Assembly (NCBI GenBank): GCA_021234155.1
Contig: JAJEKV010000048.1
Coordinates: 2,652,841 to 2,716,840 of the forward strand
Reading direction: 5' to 3'
Length of the DNA stretch: 64,000 nt
From: Isoetes taiwanensis
Lineage: Eukaryota > Streptophyta > Lycopodiopsida > Isoetales > Isoetaceae
A model generated the notes under the pieces. The model was not told the DNA's origin. It did no database searches and saw nothing but the letters and a program-made list of their open reading frames with translations. Of the stretch, positions 11,985 to 23,310 are shown piece after piece. Position numbers and translations under genes: made by a program. Positions within the stretch are counted from its first letter, which is position 1. Each line of letters opens with the position of its first letter.

Positions 11985-12763
11985 CAATTCATATCACACG
12001 GAGATACTCTTAGAAAAAATCTATACGTGTGCCAATTCCAGTATCTTAAAAGTTACTCATAAAGAATGAACGACCATCATGCAATAGGGAACTCTATAGC
12101 AACAAAAAATATCCTACTTTATGTGTCCATTCACCTTAGAAGATATTGATATAGGCTCCAAGAAGTCCCAGTTCTGAACGTTGAGCTTAAAGCCTGCGCA
12201 CAGAATTCCTTGAGACTTCCTCAAATACCAATCAAGAAGTAGTTTTCTAAGTATTTTATGAAATTTCAGTCCCCCTTAATGCAGCATGTTGAACGACTAA
12301 TTTGTACCATGTACCTAGATTTCTAGTCAGCCGACTCAAGATGCCAAATTCTAAAGTCAGAGATCCCTCCCTCCCCCTCCCTATTGACGTGATCTGAAAT
12401 AAGGCTATTAGGCATCTTGGGGTGCAGTAAAATGCACATATACAATTAATGACATATTTAATAAAATTTAGACTTATTCAAATTTAATAGATATCCTTCA
12501 AAGATGCCATGATAATAAGGTTATATGTATTTTTAACTCGTGTTGATTTTGATAAAATTTCCAGTTTAACTTTAGATAAAAAGTATGATAGTTATCAATG
12601 TTTAAAATTGTTTGCTACATTAATTTTTAATTTAATCTATTTAAAATTAATTTTTTCATCTAAGATGAACTCTATATGATTAAAATATTTTTTTTGAAAT
12701 GTTTAAAGAAAGTTTAGATGAAATGTATCAAATGATTACGTTTATGTTTTAATTAAAAAATAA
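11985..12763. repeat. Long duplicated segment, copy 1 (uninterrupted)
   Basis: This segment matches 17692-18100 plus 21507-21853. Shared landmarks include GGAGATACTCTTAGAAAAAA, the AGTCCCAGTT stretch, CATCTTGGGGTGC and ATGATTACGTTTATGT. Copy 1 lacks the LINE and the Helitron terminus found in copy 2, so it is the empty site for both. It is AT-rich after 12430 and has no gene. Confidence 0.85.
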
Positions 12764-12779
12764 TTGAATAGTTTAGTTT

Positions 12780-13384
12780 TCAATATATATTTTTTAGTAT
12801 TTGTTATTAATACATAAACTTTAGATTTTAATTAATATTAATCTAACACTTTTTTTAAAGTATTTTTAAAGTACTAAGAGTTTGTAAATTATGAAATTCT
12901 CATATAGTTTTAAGTCATCACTTATCAAACTATTATATTTTATTTACAAATTATTCTCATTGCCAAATTTTAAATTTGTTAAAAACTAGTTGAAAATTAA
13001 GTTTTATATTCTTGAAATGTCTATTCTAAAAAGATTCACGTGAAAATTGAAAGCAATTGTTTATGTTTCTATAACAATTATACTTTAAATTTAAAGATAA
13101 AGTTATATAATTAGAACTTGTAAAAACTATAAGTATTAAGAAAAATAAAACTTGACATATATCTTAAAATGATACCCCAGTCTATTATATCCGAATAAGT
13201 CCAAGTTTTGTCCTAGCTTAACTGGTAGTAACTTAAGTGCTAGTGTGAAAGTAAGTTTACTTTATTTTTCCTATTTAACCTAACCTAACTGCTAGTGGGA
13301 ATTGACCCTAAGTTCTCCTTAGTTAGAGTATTTTAGTTAGAGTATCATCTTTGTCTTTGTCTTTAATTAGAGTATCGTCTTTGC
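12780..13384. repeat. AT-rich direct repeat, left copy
   Basis: About 605 bp, closely matched by 14221-14834. Both copies start at TTTTCAATATATATTTTTT and end at TATCGTCTTTGC. Diagnostic landmarks such as GTGCTAGTGTGAAAGTAAG and CCTATTTAACCTAACC are common to both. No TG...CA ends are evident, so LTR status is uncertain, although the right copy leads into copia sequence. Confidence 0.85.
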
Positions 13385-14220
13385 CTTTAGTTAGATTTTC
13401 TTCGTCGTCTAAGTTCTTTTAGTTAGAGTAAGGTTTTAGAAGGGGTGTTAGAGCTTCTAAACTCCCAATGATTTGACACATTGGGTTTATCTACAAAGGT
13501 TCGGTATTTAAAATTTTGAGCAAGGCTTGTTGTTTAAGATCAACTTTGTTGTCCAAGATCAACCTGTCATGTTCAAAATCTTCATGTTTTTCTAACATTC
13601 AAGCAATAAATATTGGTGCTGCATTTTTTATTGCAAGGTATAAAGAAGCCCCAAGTGATCTGTCTAATGGGATGGACAGAACATTTCTACTTTTGGAAGA
13701 AGAAGCATGAAAAAATGTTAGACAAAGAAGAAAATCTTTTTCTAAAGAATGTTGCAGAGGTCGATGTAGAGCTTGACGAGCAGCCAGAGGTCGATTTGGA
13801 GTGCGATGAACAGCTCTTGTAACTGCTGTCGGTGCTGCTTCTGCCGCTGCCTCGACCGATGCCCAGCCAGAGGTCGACTTGAAGCGCGATGAGCAGCTCC
13901 TTGCAATTGTTTTCGGCGATGCCGCTGCCGCTGCTCCAGCTAGTTTGTTACGAATCAAAGGTGTTGAGTTCGCCTCTTGAGTAAGAAAACTTAGTATTAA
14001 TATTGTTTTGCATTTGTTGATGTATTTGTAAGTATATGTATCTATTTTTCAGAAATAAAATTCGTTTTCCTCCATTTACTATGACTATGACGCAGACTAG
14101 AGGTTTGCAGAGCATCATCCAGAGAATAAATCTTTGTTAGAGGAGCAGGTGAAGAAACTAGGGAAAAGAAAAAAGGAAGTGTTGGAGGCTTGCATGTTTG
14201 CGGAGTTGGCACTGCATTTG
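13385..14220 (+). other. Unique segment between the AT-rich repeats
   Basis: It contains repeated TTAGTTAGA(GTA) blocks, a TATTTAAA box (13505-13512), and an open stretch (about 13600-13960). In that stretch a CAGCCAGAGGTCGA(T/C)TTG block recurs at about 13781 and 13863, followed each time by GCGATGA(A/G)CAGCTC. It may be the internal, non-autonomous part of a retroelement. No protein family was recognised. Confidence 0.35.
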
Positions 14221-14834
14221 ATTTTCAATATATATTTTTTAATATTTGTTATTAAAACATAAACTTTAGATTTTAATTAATATTAATCTAACACTTTTTT
14301 TAAAGTATTTTTAAAGTACTAAGAGTTTGTAAATTATGAAATTCTCATATAATTTTAAGTCACTCACTTATCAAACTATTATATTTTATTTACAAATTAT
14401 TCTGATTGCCAAATTTTAAATTTGTTAAAAACTAGTTGAAAATTAAAGTTTTATATTCTTGAAATGTCTATTCTAAAAAGATTCATGTGAAAATTAGTTT
14501 AGAAAGCAATTGTTTATGTTTCTATAATAATTATACCTTAAATTTAAAGATAAAGTTATATAATTAGAACTTGTAAAAACTATAAGTATTAAGAAAAATT
14601 AAACTTGACATGTATCTTAAAATGATACCCCAGTCTATTATATCTGAATAAGTCCAAGTTTTGTTCTAGCTTAACTAGTAGTAACTTAAGTGCTAGTGTG
14701 AAAGTAAGTTTACTTTATTTTCCCTATTTAACCTAACCTAACCGCTAGTGGAAATTGACCCTAAGTTCTTCTTAGTTAGAGTATTTTAGTTAGAGTATTA
14801 TCTTTGTCTTTGTCTTTAAAGAGTATCGTCTTTG
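14221..14834. repeat. AT-rich direct repeat, right copy
   Basis: Second copy of 12780-13384. It differs by scattered substitutions and small indels, for example the insert TTAGTTTAG near 14495. Confidence 0.85.
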
Positions 14835-15009
14835 CTTGAGACATCTCACATGTTTGGATATTGATAGATTAACCAAACTGCCAACAGTCAGGTATAAGTG
14901 TGTGTGTAGGATGAAAAGAAAGCTTAGTCTCAAGCAATGCACTAACCCTGGGTCAGTATTTGCCTCATCGCGTTATTGTACTTAGGTTAGTTTCATTTCT
15001 TATAGGAAG

Positions 15010-15640
15010 CAACAAGGAAGCTTACTTTCAACCAATGCACGAGGAATATAGTTCCTTATTGTAAATGAGATATGGAAATTAGTAGACTTGCCTAAGGGCA
15101 AAAAGGTGGTAAATTCCAAGCGGATTTATAGCATCAAGTATAATGAATGCAATGAGGTCAGCAAATTTAAGACATGCCTTGTTGCCAAAGGCTACTCTTA
15201 TGTTCCAAATGTTAAATCCCATGAAATGTTTGCCTCAGTAGCAAGGCTAAACTCTGTTAAAAGTTATTTTATCACTTGCAGTAGTAATGAAACTCAACCT
15301 CCAACAAATGGATGTCAAGACAGCTTTCCTTTATGGAAAGATGGATGAAGAAGTTCATATGAAGCAGGCTTCAAGCAAGGCAAAGGTCTATAATTTAAAA
15401 AAAAAAGGAGGGGAGGAAAGAAAATCTATGGGCTAAGGCAATCTCCAAGGCAGTGCTATCATGCCTTTCATGAGTTTTTCACTCAACAAGGCTTTCAAAG
15501 GAGATAGGCAGATTGGAACATCTACAACAAAAGATACTTCATTATGCTCATTGTCTTATATGTGGATGATCTTATACTAAGCAGTAACATCCCTCAACTA
15601 ATGAAAGATACCAAAGTTGCTCATTGAAGAACGCTTCCAT
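15010..15640 (+). pseudogene. Ty1/copia retrotransposon reverse-transcriptase remnant
   Basis: Conserved copia blocks appear in order but in shifted frames. They are MHEEYSSL then WKLVDLPKGKK (15030-15110), LVAKGYSY and FASVARLNSVKS (15175-15265), MDVKTAFLYGKMDEEVHMKQ (15309-15368), LRQSPRQCYHAFHEF (15436-15480), and the catalytic YVDDLILSS (15558-15584). At least one in-frame stop (about 15055), two frameshifts and an A-run insertion (15398-15406) disable it. Integrase and RNase H were not seen. Confidence 0.88.
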
Positions 15641-15880
15641 ATGACATAGCTGGGAAATCTAACCAGCTTGCATCTATAAATGGACGATAATACATACTGC
15701 TAAATTATATAGATGCAACTTCATAGAGGGACATTTCTAGCAGCCACTCCTCATCAAGATGGAAGCTTTACTTATTTGGTATAAGGATTACATTTATGAT
15801 GATATTATCAAGCTATCCCAGTCAAACTAACTGGAAAAATGTACCTTAGTGTCCAGATCTTAATCCATTATAAAGAGTGA

Positions 15881-15908
15881 CTAGTAATGGTGCTCAGCGT
15901 TGCTGGGC
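15881..15908 (-). mobile_element. Helitron-type 3' terminus
   Basis: On the plus strand CTAG (15881-15884), preceded by A, is followed after TAATGGT by GCTCAGC-GTT-GCTGGGC (15892-15908), a 7-bp stem with one mismatch. Read on the minus strand this is hairpin, short spacer, CTAG, T. The element would extend rightward from here. Confidence 0.62.
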
Positions 15909-17197
15909 ATAAGTTGGGAGCCTGGAAATGTTTTGGTGATGTATGTTGTTGAAAGGTTTCTTGTTGTTAAAGTTGAAGGCCACATAAAGATACACCTTGA
16001 CACATGGCCTTGTCTCTTCATATGCAAATGCCAAAATCACAATAACCAATTATTAAGTGATTCTACACATATTTTCAATGAGGATTGGTGACTCATTTGA
16101 TGAAACAATATGTGATATTTGTAGTTGGTTTCTAGGTTTCACTTTTTAACAAGCAAAGTACATCTAGGCAAATGAGGAGCAACATGAGAATTTGATGGTA
16201 ATCTATGTTAATGATTCATGTGCGCCTTAAGTTCCAAGAGGTCCAATTTTCCTTAGTTGTCTCAACAACTTCTTGATATTATCACAGCCTTTCTAAAAAA
16301 TAATTGAAATCAAGGACTTCATATGCACAAATATGAGGCATTCGAAATTTGTCCCCATTTGATCCTTCCGTCTGGAAAAAATGCAAAACATTTGCAAATT
16401 TCTATCAATCCTTAAAGAACGTCTATCCCCTTCTAGAATTTGATGTAGTCTTATTTTTTATTGAATATGCATTGTACGTAGCAATTTGTTTGCAACCATT
16501 TTACAACATTTATTTTGGAGCAAGATTAGAAAGGAATATCCTTCTTCAATATTGACAGTATTGCAGAATTATTATAATTACTCACATGCTTTATAAAGTA
16601 TTCAATGTCCTGCCCCCTGGCAGCTCTCCCCATGTTTTCAGCTTCTTTCAGACTTTTTAAAAGAAACATCATCCCAAAAGCAAAACTATGTGGCACCGCT
16701 TGACATTAATAACCTGCTTTTACGTGAACAATGCTATGAAAACCACCTAAAAAGACATAGTATGCCATATTAGCACCAGATAAAATAAACTGTCCATTTT
16801 GTTCTAAAAAATGGACTGCATGGCAATAGAAACCTTTGATGCAATCAATCTATGTACCAGATGCTACATTGTTTTGTCCATTGTAAAAAGCTAAAGTAAG
16901 GCAAACTATACCAGCAATATAAAAGAGGAAAAAAGGCAAATCAGGACACAAATGAAGCAAAAAAAAAGGCTAGGTTAGCATTGGTAGGGGCCTCTGCAGC
17001 ACATTACTAAGAATACAGAATTATGTAAGAAAAGGAAAATGCTAAAGTAACATTGCTAGGAGCTGTGGATGAGAAAAAACCCTCTGTAGCACATTACTAA
17101 AACATAGAATTATATATGTACAATTTAGTAGACTAACGGACTAGAAAAGCTACACCTAAATAAATCATCATGAAACATCCATTTGAATCAAAACGGA
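15909..17197. other. Intergenic, probably inside the Helitron-type element starting at 15881
   Basis: No recognisable coding region. A short near-duplicate, CCTCTG(T/C)AGCACATTACTAA, occurs at about 16990 and 17081. Confidence 0.4.
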
Positions 17198-17697
17198 CCA
17201 AGCTGTGAGGTTAAGTGACATGAATGATAACCGTGCTTGTATCTGGATAATCTTTATAGAGGATATCCAATTCTTGGCTAGAGAAAGTAAGCAATAAATT
17301 GACCTTCTCTTTATGTAGTATATGCACCTAACTGGCAAACTAGGCCATATGCCTCAGTACTCGGGTATTGCAAAGCAAATACAACATTTGTAAATGAAGC
17401 ACTTGAAGAACCTAAAACCTTCATAGAAAACCTGTGGAACAGATGATTAGAGTTAGTGATTTGCAAAAAACAAAAAATCAAACAAACAATCCAAAGTAAC
17501 CGCAAGCTCTCTCTGATTCTTCACTATGCCTTCCATAAAGAGAAGGCCATAATGATGTAGAGAAGGAAAAACAGGGCATGAAATATCCAATCAAAGACCA
17601 AGCTGTGAGGTTAAGTGACATGAATGATAACCGTGCTTGTATCTGGATACTCTTGATAGAGGATAAGCAATTCTTGGCTAGAGAAAGTAAGCAATTC
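17198..17697. repeat. 100-bp direct repeats 400 bp apart
   Basis: 17198-17297 and 17598-17697 are nearly identical: both contain CCAAGCTGTGAGGTTAAGTG, GATAACCGTGCTTGTATCTG and GGCTAGAGAAAGTAAGCAAT. The second copy runs straight into the long duplicated segment (copy 2) at 17692. Confidence 0.88.
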
Positions 17698-18100
17698 ACA
17701 TCACATGGAGATACTCTTAGAAAAAATCTATACTTGTGCCAATTCCAGTATCTTAAAAGTTACTCATAAAGAATGAACGACCATCATGCAATAGGGAACT
17801 CTATAGCAACCAAAAATGTCCTACCTTATGTGTCCATTCACCTTAGAAGATATTGATACGGGCTCCAGAAGTCCCAGTTGTGAACGTTGAGCTTAAAGCC
17901 TGCGCACAGAATTCCTTGAGACTTCCTCAAACACTGATCAAGAAGTAGTTTTCTAAGTATTTTATGAAATTTCGTTTCCCCTTAATGCAGTATGTTGAAC
18001 GACTAATTTGTACCATGTACCTAGATTTCCAGTCAGCCGATTCAAGATGCCAAATTCCGAAGTCGAGATCCTCCCCCCCCATTGATGTGATCTGAAATAA
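17692..18100. repeat. Long duplicated segment, copy 2, left part
   Basis: Matches 11985-12403. It is interrupted at 18101 by a LINE and resumes at 21507. Confidence 0.85.
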
Positions 18101-21100
18101 GAATAGAATAGAATAGAATATGATTTTATCGTCCCACGGAGACCAAGCGGCCTATGGGATCCAAGTACAAAAGAGAAGCGCAGCGATTACTACCGAGATT
18201 AAAACCCCCCACCAAGGGTTCGGGAAAACCTTAGTAGCAATAAGGATGACGACATACCGCACGATTATATACATAATCACAAGTACGGTGAGGTTAATGC
18301 CGGACGGGGGCATAAGCGAGTCCGTGATCCATTACCTCCGGGAGGTACGATCCCAACAAGCCCTGAGGCCGTGCTCATTAGCTCATGCAAGGCCCGATGG
18401 GGCACAACTAACCGAGCATACCGGAGCCGAAATATGCTGGGTATGCGGGGACAGGCCGGAGGGCGTGACTTTCATCCTCAATGGCTCGTTGACAAAGATC
18501 GCCGGACTCTGTCCTCACGCGGCCCGAATCCATCTCCCTCGTCTCAATGCGGAGGTGGTGTGCACTGTCGCGAATGGAAGCAATCACCCCGCGCTTTTCA
18601 TGGGTAGATGGGTGCATAGGTAGTGGTGTGGGCCCCTCGTGAGCATGGGATTAACCTGGCGTCGATAATTTGCCACCTTGACATGTGACAGGGCCTCTGA
18701 TCCCAAAGCTTGGCCATGAAGCAAGCATCCAAATCCGCTTCAAGGCAGCGTTCCTTCGGTGTATGCATGCGGTCCACATCGGTGTGCTCGCACATTCCAT
18801 AGCGAGAACCACCGGGCTTGCTTGTCTTTCCAAGAAGCTTTGAGTCGCCAAGGGCCCATCGCCATCGCCAAAGCAAGGTTGGGCAGCCGGGGCTTCATCC
18901 ATAGCCACCACCTTCCGGAAGTAAATAATGTGACGTTCAGTAGCAGCCCCCTCGAATGGAAGGAAGCATGTCTCCCCGGAGCAAGATCTGATATGGGACC
19001 GTGGACTTCACTCCCGGTGCGGGCCAAGAAGGCCTTTCAGTACTGCTCTAGATCGTTCCAAGTGGTGAGGGATATCACGGCCCCACACTTCCGCCCCATA
19101 GAGGAGGACCGGTTCAACCAAGGCCCCGAACAAGTGTGCCTGGTGACCCCATGCATCTACTACGCCTTGTGGTTGTTGTTTTGCATTGCATCTGTGGCTT
19201 TCCACTCAAGTAGTGACCCGTAACGATGGATGCATCCCAAAGTGTGTGGTAGTAGAAAACTCAATGCCCAAATACTTATAAGAGTGAGCCACCTCCACTA
19301 CCACTACCTCGTAAGTGAATGAGGGAAGGCGTGGGTGCCGGGATGATGGGACGTAAGAAGCACCCTTTGTCTTGGCCAAGTTAACTCTCATGTCGGGTGA
19401 ATTGGCGAGAAAGTGTCCAAAGCATCCGGTGGCATTGCATGTCCTCTCGGGTATATGCGAGCAGGTCAACAAAGACATCGATATATGAGTTCTTTGGATT
19501 ATGTGGTGCATCAACCGAGCGCCTCCCCGTGCTCGCCTAGCCATTCTTCTAGCTGGTCAATGTACAAGCCAAGAGCGTCGGGGATAGAGTGCACCCCGGC
19601 GCACCCCAATGCTACTAACAACGGGCTCCCCCGATTAGGTGAGACGGCCGGAGCAAGCCCCTCAGATAGTGCAGATATAGCATTCGCAAGTCGACGGGGG
19701 TCCCTAGCTGTCTCAATCTGTCCCACAACTTAGCCCGAGGTAATCGTGTCAAAAGCCTTTGCGAAATCCACAAAGCAACAAAGATTGCATTTCGGGCGTT
19801 GATTCCGCTATCCTCTATGAGTGTTCGCAGAGTGAAGATATGGTCAATAGTAGAATGCCGGGCGGAAGCTCCGCCGCTGGAGAGCCCGCGACTTCTCCAT
19901 CCTCGCCCAAAGTGTCGGCCGGCCGCTCAAGAATCCCGCAAGCAACTTGGCAAAGACGAAACCCACCATAATGGTAACGATAGTTGGTCAACGGGGGGTC
20001 CCCCCGCTTTGTATATGGGCACAACTCTACCGGTAGTCCAAAGGTGGGGAAGCCTTCTTGCAATGCCCCTGTTGAAGAGTTCGGAGAACCTAAGACCATT
20101 GGGGCCCGCCCACTTGAGAAGCTCACCGCATACCATCCAAATCTGTTGCTTTCCCGTTAGCGAGGCGTTGCAGGGCCCATTATGACATCCCTTCAAGAAT
20201 GACCGATTGCTAGGCCTGTCTGGCGGAGGTACCGGTGCCCGGCTTCCCATTGGGTCATACAGCTGCTGCAAGTATCTCACCCATTGTTCAGGGGTAATAT
20301 TTCCTGTGGTCTGTGCGGGCTTACTCAAGACCTTTCTCCAGAAGGTCCTAGGGTGGCGGTCTAGTAGACCAAACATCATTCTTTGGTGCTCGCAAGGTAC
20401 ACGGCTTTCTTGGTCTTGAGGAAGGAGCGGTATTGATGGGACGACCTGGGGCGAATGGTGGGGTCCGGCACTTGGCGGAGCCATCGTTTCAACTCCGACA
20501 TTCTTCATCGAACCGGTGATTGCGGGGAAGGTGGTTGCAGCCCCGTGGATCGTCGAGAGCGGCCTCTCCCAAAGCATCATCCCCTACCCTCGAAGGAGCT
20601 GGTTCATTTGGGCCGTCTATTTGTTGAAGTGTGGGGGAGCTGCAGCACTTCGGCAGCTCATGCTCAAGCATCCTCGCGATAGACCACCGTGATGATCATA
20701 GTCCGCGCGCAACCGTGGTACATGGGGTGTTGGGGCAATGGGTGCTCGGTTGGTTTGCCAATCTATCGCAAGAACAAGGTGATGGTCGAGTCTACTTCCT
20801 CGCCCCACCACCGCCCCGACACCGGGCGAAAGTGATCAAGTGTAGGCATTGCTCGTCACGCTAGCATGTAATCCACCACACCGGTGCGCCCCCACAGTTC
20901 TCGCTTCACGGTGGCTAGAGGGACGACCAGCGTGCCCGACCCATTGCAAATGACCGTGTCAAAGATCTTGCCCGACAAAGGCAAAGCCCGACGCCATACC
21001 GTGTCACCTGGCTGTCCTCGGCGCCTTTGGCCAAACCATCTCTGGCGGGGTCCATTTGCAACACATCCTCGCCTAGAGGTGCAAATTTTGGGATCCGCTC

Positions 21101-21503
21101 CGCCGCGGCGGCGCATTGAAATCTCCAAGCAACATGACCTTGCCCAATTGTTCAGACTGGCCGTATGTCATCATATAGATCGACATAAGGCTCCTGCCTG
21201 TCCACATCCAAGTGCGTGTGGTAAAAGTTGCTCTCAGCATGTGGGAAGTAGCAAGCCGCCACAAAGAGAGGGCTGCCATCGCTGTTCTGCACTCGTACCC
21301 ACAAGTATCTGTTGTGCCTGTCTGCCTTGCACAGGGAGACCAATTGGGCCAAGGCTGTCTGGTAGTAACACGCAATTCCTCCGTGTCCTCGTTTCCCGGT
21401 GCACTCATTGAAGACGGAGTAGCGCTGGTATCCTGGCAAATCAGGTAGCCTGTGACCAGCATGTTCCCATGTTTCCATGAGGAAGATAAGGTCCATGTCC
21501 ATG
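18101..21503 (-). mobile_element. GC-rich non-LTR retrotransposon (LINE), 5'-truncated and degenerate
   Basis: Reading leftward. An endonuclease domain at 21502-21073 has FLMETWE at its start, then GHGGIACYY and VMLLGDFNAPPR. Reverse transcriptase follows at about 20320-19400, with PEQWVRYLQQLYDP, VVPIYKAGG and FVDFAKAFDT near 19785-19750. At the YADD position (about 19470) the frame reads FVDLLAYT, so the second catalytic aspartate is missing. Several frameshifts are present. The 3' end is a (GAATA)n repeat on the plus strand (18101-18121), not poly(A). The element begins inside the endonuclease, so about its first few hundred bases are absent. Its GC content contrasts sharply with the flanks, and many antisense open frames here are only GC-rich shadows. 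Confidence 0.9.
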
Positions 21504-21506
21504 GCT

Positions 21507-21853
21507 TAGGCATCTTGGGGTGCGTAAAATGCACATATACAATTAATGACATATTTAATAAAATTTAGACTTATTCAAATTTAATAGATATCCTTCAAGG
21601 ATGCCATGATAAGGGTATATGTATTTTTAACTCTTGTTGATTTTTATAAAATTTCCAGTTTAACTTTAGATAAAAAGTATGATAGTTATCAATGTTTAAA
21701 ATTGTTTGGTACATTAATTTTTAATTTAATCTATTTAAATTTAATTTTTCATCTAAGATGAACTCTATATGATTAAAATGTTTTTTTTCAAATGTTTAAA
21801 GAAAGTTTAGATGAAATGTATCAAATGATTACGTTTATGTTTTAATTAAAAAA
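21507..21853. repeat. Long duplicated segment, copy 2, right part
   Basis: Resumes the match to copy 1 from CATCTTGGGGTGC to TTTAATTAAAAAA. It is then cut by a Helitron-type terminus exactly where copy 1 continues with TAATTGAATAG. Confidence 0.85.
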
Positions 21854-21883
21854 CTAGTAAACGTGTGTCCGGCATTGCCGAGC
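21854..21883 (-). mobile_element. Helitron-type 3' terminus with empty-site support
   Basis: Plus strand: six A, then CTAG (21854-21857), TAAACGTGT, then GTCCGGC-ATT-GCCGAGC (21867-21883). Copy 1 of the duplicated segment has the same six A followed by T (about 12762), so the junction lies exactly between A and T, the Helitron target. The element extends rightward; its other end was not found. Confidence 0.75.
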
Positions 21884-22189
21884 ATATGTATGTTGTGTGC
21901 TTTCGTAGATGCCCTACATATTTCATAAACTATAGTATTTATAGTATAATTTTGGAGATATAAGTGTTTAAGATTTGTAGTATAATCTTGGAGTTGTTTT
22001 GCATATATATGTGGCTTTATGGACTTTGTTAATGTTGATGTCATTGAGCTGGTTATAATGTGCTAGTGTTTGTATCCATCATACATAATTTGTAAAGAAA
22101 AACTACAACACACGTTCCTGCCATAGTTAATCATGGCCAGTCGTTTAGATAAGAAATGCCATAAAAATCGAGTCTGACATAAAGATCGG
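21884..22189. other. Non-coding, inside the Helitron-type element
   Basis: AT-rich, with no gene or RNA recognised. Confidence 0.4.
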
Positions 22190-22800
22190 AGGAGATAAGT
22201 TTGCCAGCAAACCAATGTTCATTGCAGTTCTTTGATGGCAGATTCTTCATAGGTGTCTGCGGGTTAATGTGCTTGTCCATAAGTTTAACCCTAGAATATC
22301 AAATCAGTGTCCAGTATGCAAGCGTGGATCTGAGACCATTGAGCATTGCTTTTTCATGTGTGAACACCTTAGACAGGTATGGGACTGGTTGTTTTCCCTT
22401 TTTCAGGTTTCACTAACAAGTCAGCAACTGCTTTTGGCAATTTACCCAAGTACCTGGACAGAGTTACAAGGCCAGGCTTTTCATCTAGCAGCAGGATGGT
22501 TGCTTTGGACTATCTGAAAAAGACGAAGATTGGTAATCTTCAAAGGTCTGGATGTGGCAGATAATCGTGTTCTCCAAGAAGCTCAAGGTTACATTGTAAA
22601 GTCGTATCATTGTTCTTCACTTGCTCCTCGCAAGAGGCGATTGATTTTTGCGAAGTTTTTGGATGTGCACTCTTATGCTTAGGCAGGTTGCTTCACTCGG
22701 TGGGTCTCCACTTATCCGCTGAGATTTTATTCCTGTCTCTGCATTTGTACTTGTATTTGACTCTTTGATTGAATAAAGTCTGACGTCCTTCAACAAAAAA
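22190..22800 (+). mobile_element. 3' fragment of a LINE (reverse-transcriptase zinc-binding domain)
   Basis: From about 22280 the frame reads NQCPVCKRGSETIEHCFFMC, then HLRQVWDWLF and AAGWLLWTIWK. This is the zf-RVT domain at the C terminus of plant L1-type ORF2: a C-P-x-C pair, then His and Cys, then a Trp-rich tail. The frame continues to about 22680 and ends in a short leader to AATAAAG (22772) and an A-rich end near 22794. Endonuclease and polymerase domains are absent, so this is a 5'-truncated copy, probably inserted in the Helitron-type element. Confidence 0.8.
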
Positions 22801-23218
22801 ATGTTCATTGCTGAAAATATGCTAAAATAGATTTTTTTTTTTTTTGTTTTCCTGCAAAATTTGATGCCGAAAATGAATGTTACCGACGACCAGAAAAAAG
22901 AGGACATCCGCCCCCAAAACATTTAGATATAACATTTTTGAAAATGTTATTAATCTCATTTCACAAAGTCATTTTTGACAAAGCTTATTCCATACATTTT
23001 ATTCCTCGCAAAAAAAAGCACGCACATTCAATACACCCAATACAGTCACTAGATAAGGACAACACATGTTATAGAACATGGTTAGCCTACTCTTATGTCA
23101 TGCTTTAAACATTAGCTTCTATATTGAAATGCTCATGTTAAAGGTTGAACACACAAATGTACAAAGGTCAATATTAATTGAACAAAAGCCACAATATGCG
23201 AAAGAAATCATGCAATAA
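22801..23218. other. Intergenic, nothing recognised
   Basis: Contains a T run (22831-22845). No coding feature is supported. Confidence 0.4.
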
Positions 23219-23310
23219 AGAATAGAATAGAATAGAATAGAATTGTTTTTATCGTCCACGGAGACCAATCGGCCTATGGAACCCAATACAAAAAGCGCAG
23301 CATTTTGTAT
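23219..23310 (-). mobile_element. Very short LINE tail copy (same family as 18101-21503)
   Basis: Starts with (GAATA)n and continues TTTTATCGTCC, ACGGAGACCAA, CGGCCTATGG and AAAAGCGCAGC. This matches the 3' end of the GC-rich LINE for about 90 bp and then stops. It is a dead-on-arrival copy. Confidence 0.85.

Noticed and set aside
18120-21448. Many long plus-strand open frames in a GC-rich block, possibly foreign or bacterial genes
   Set aside because: The minus strand carries endonuclease and reverse-transcriptase motifs of a LINE; the plus frames are low-stop shadows of high GC content.
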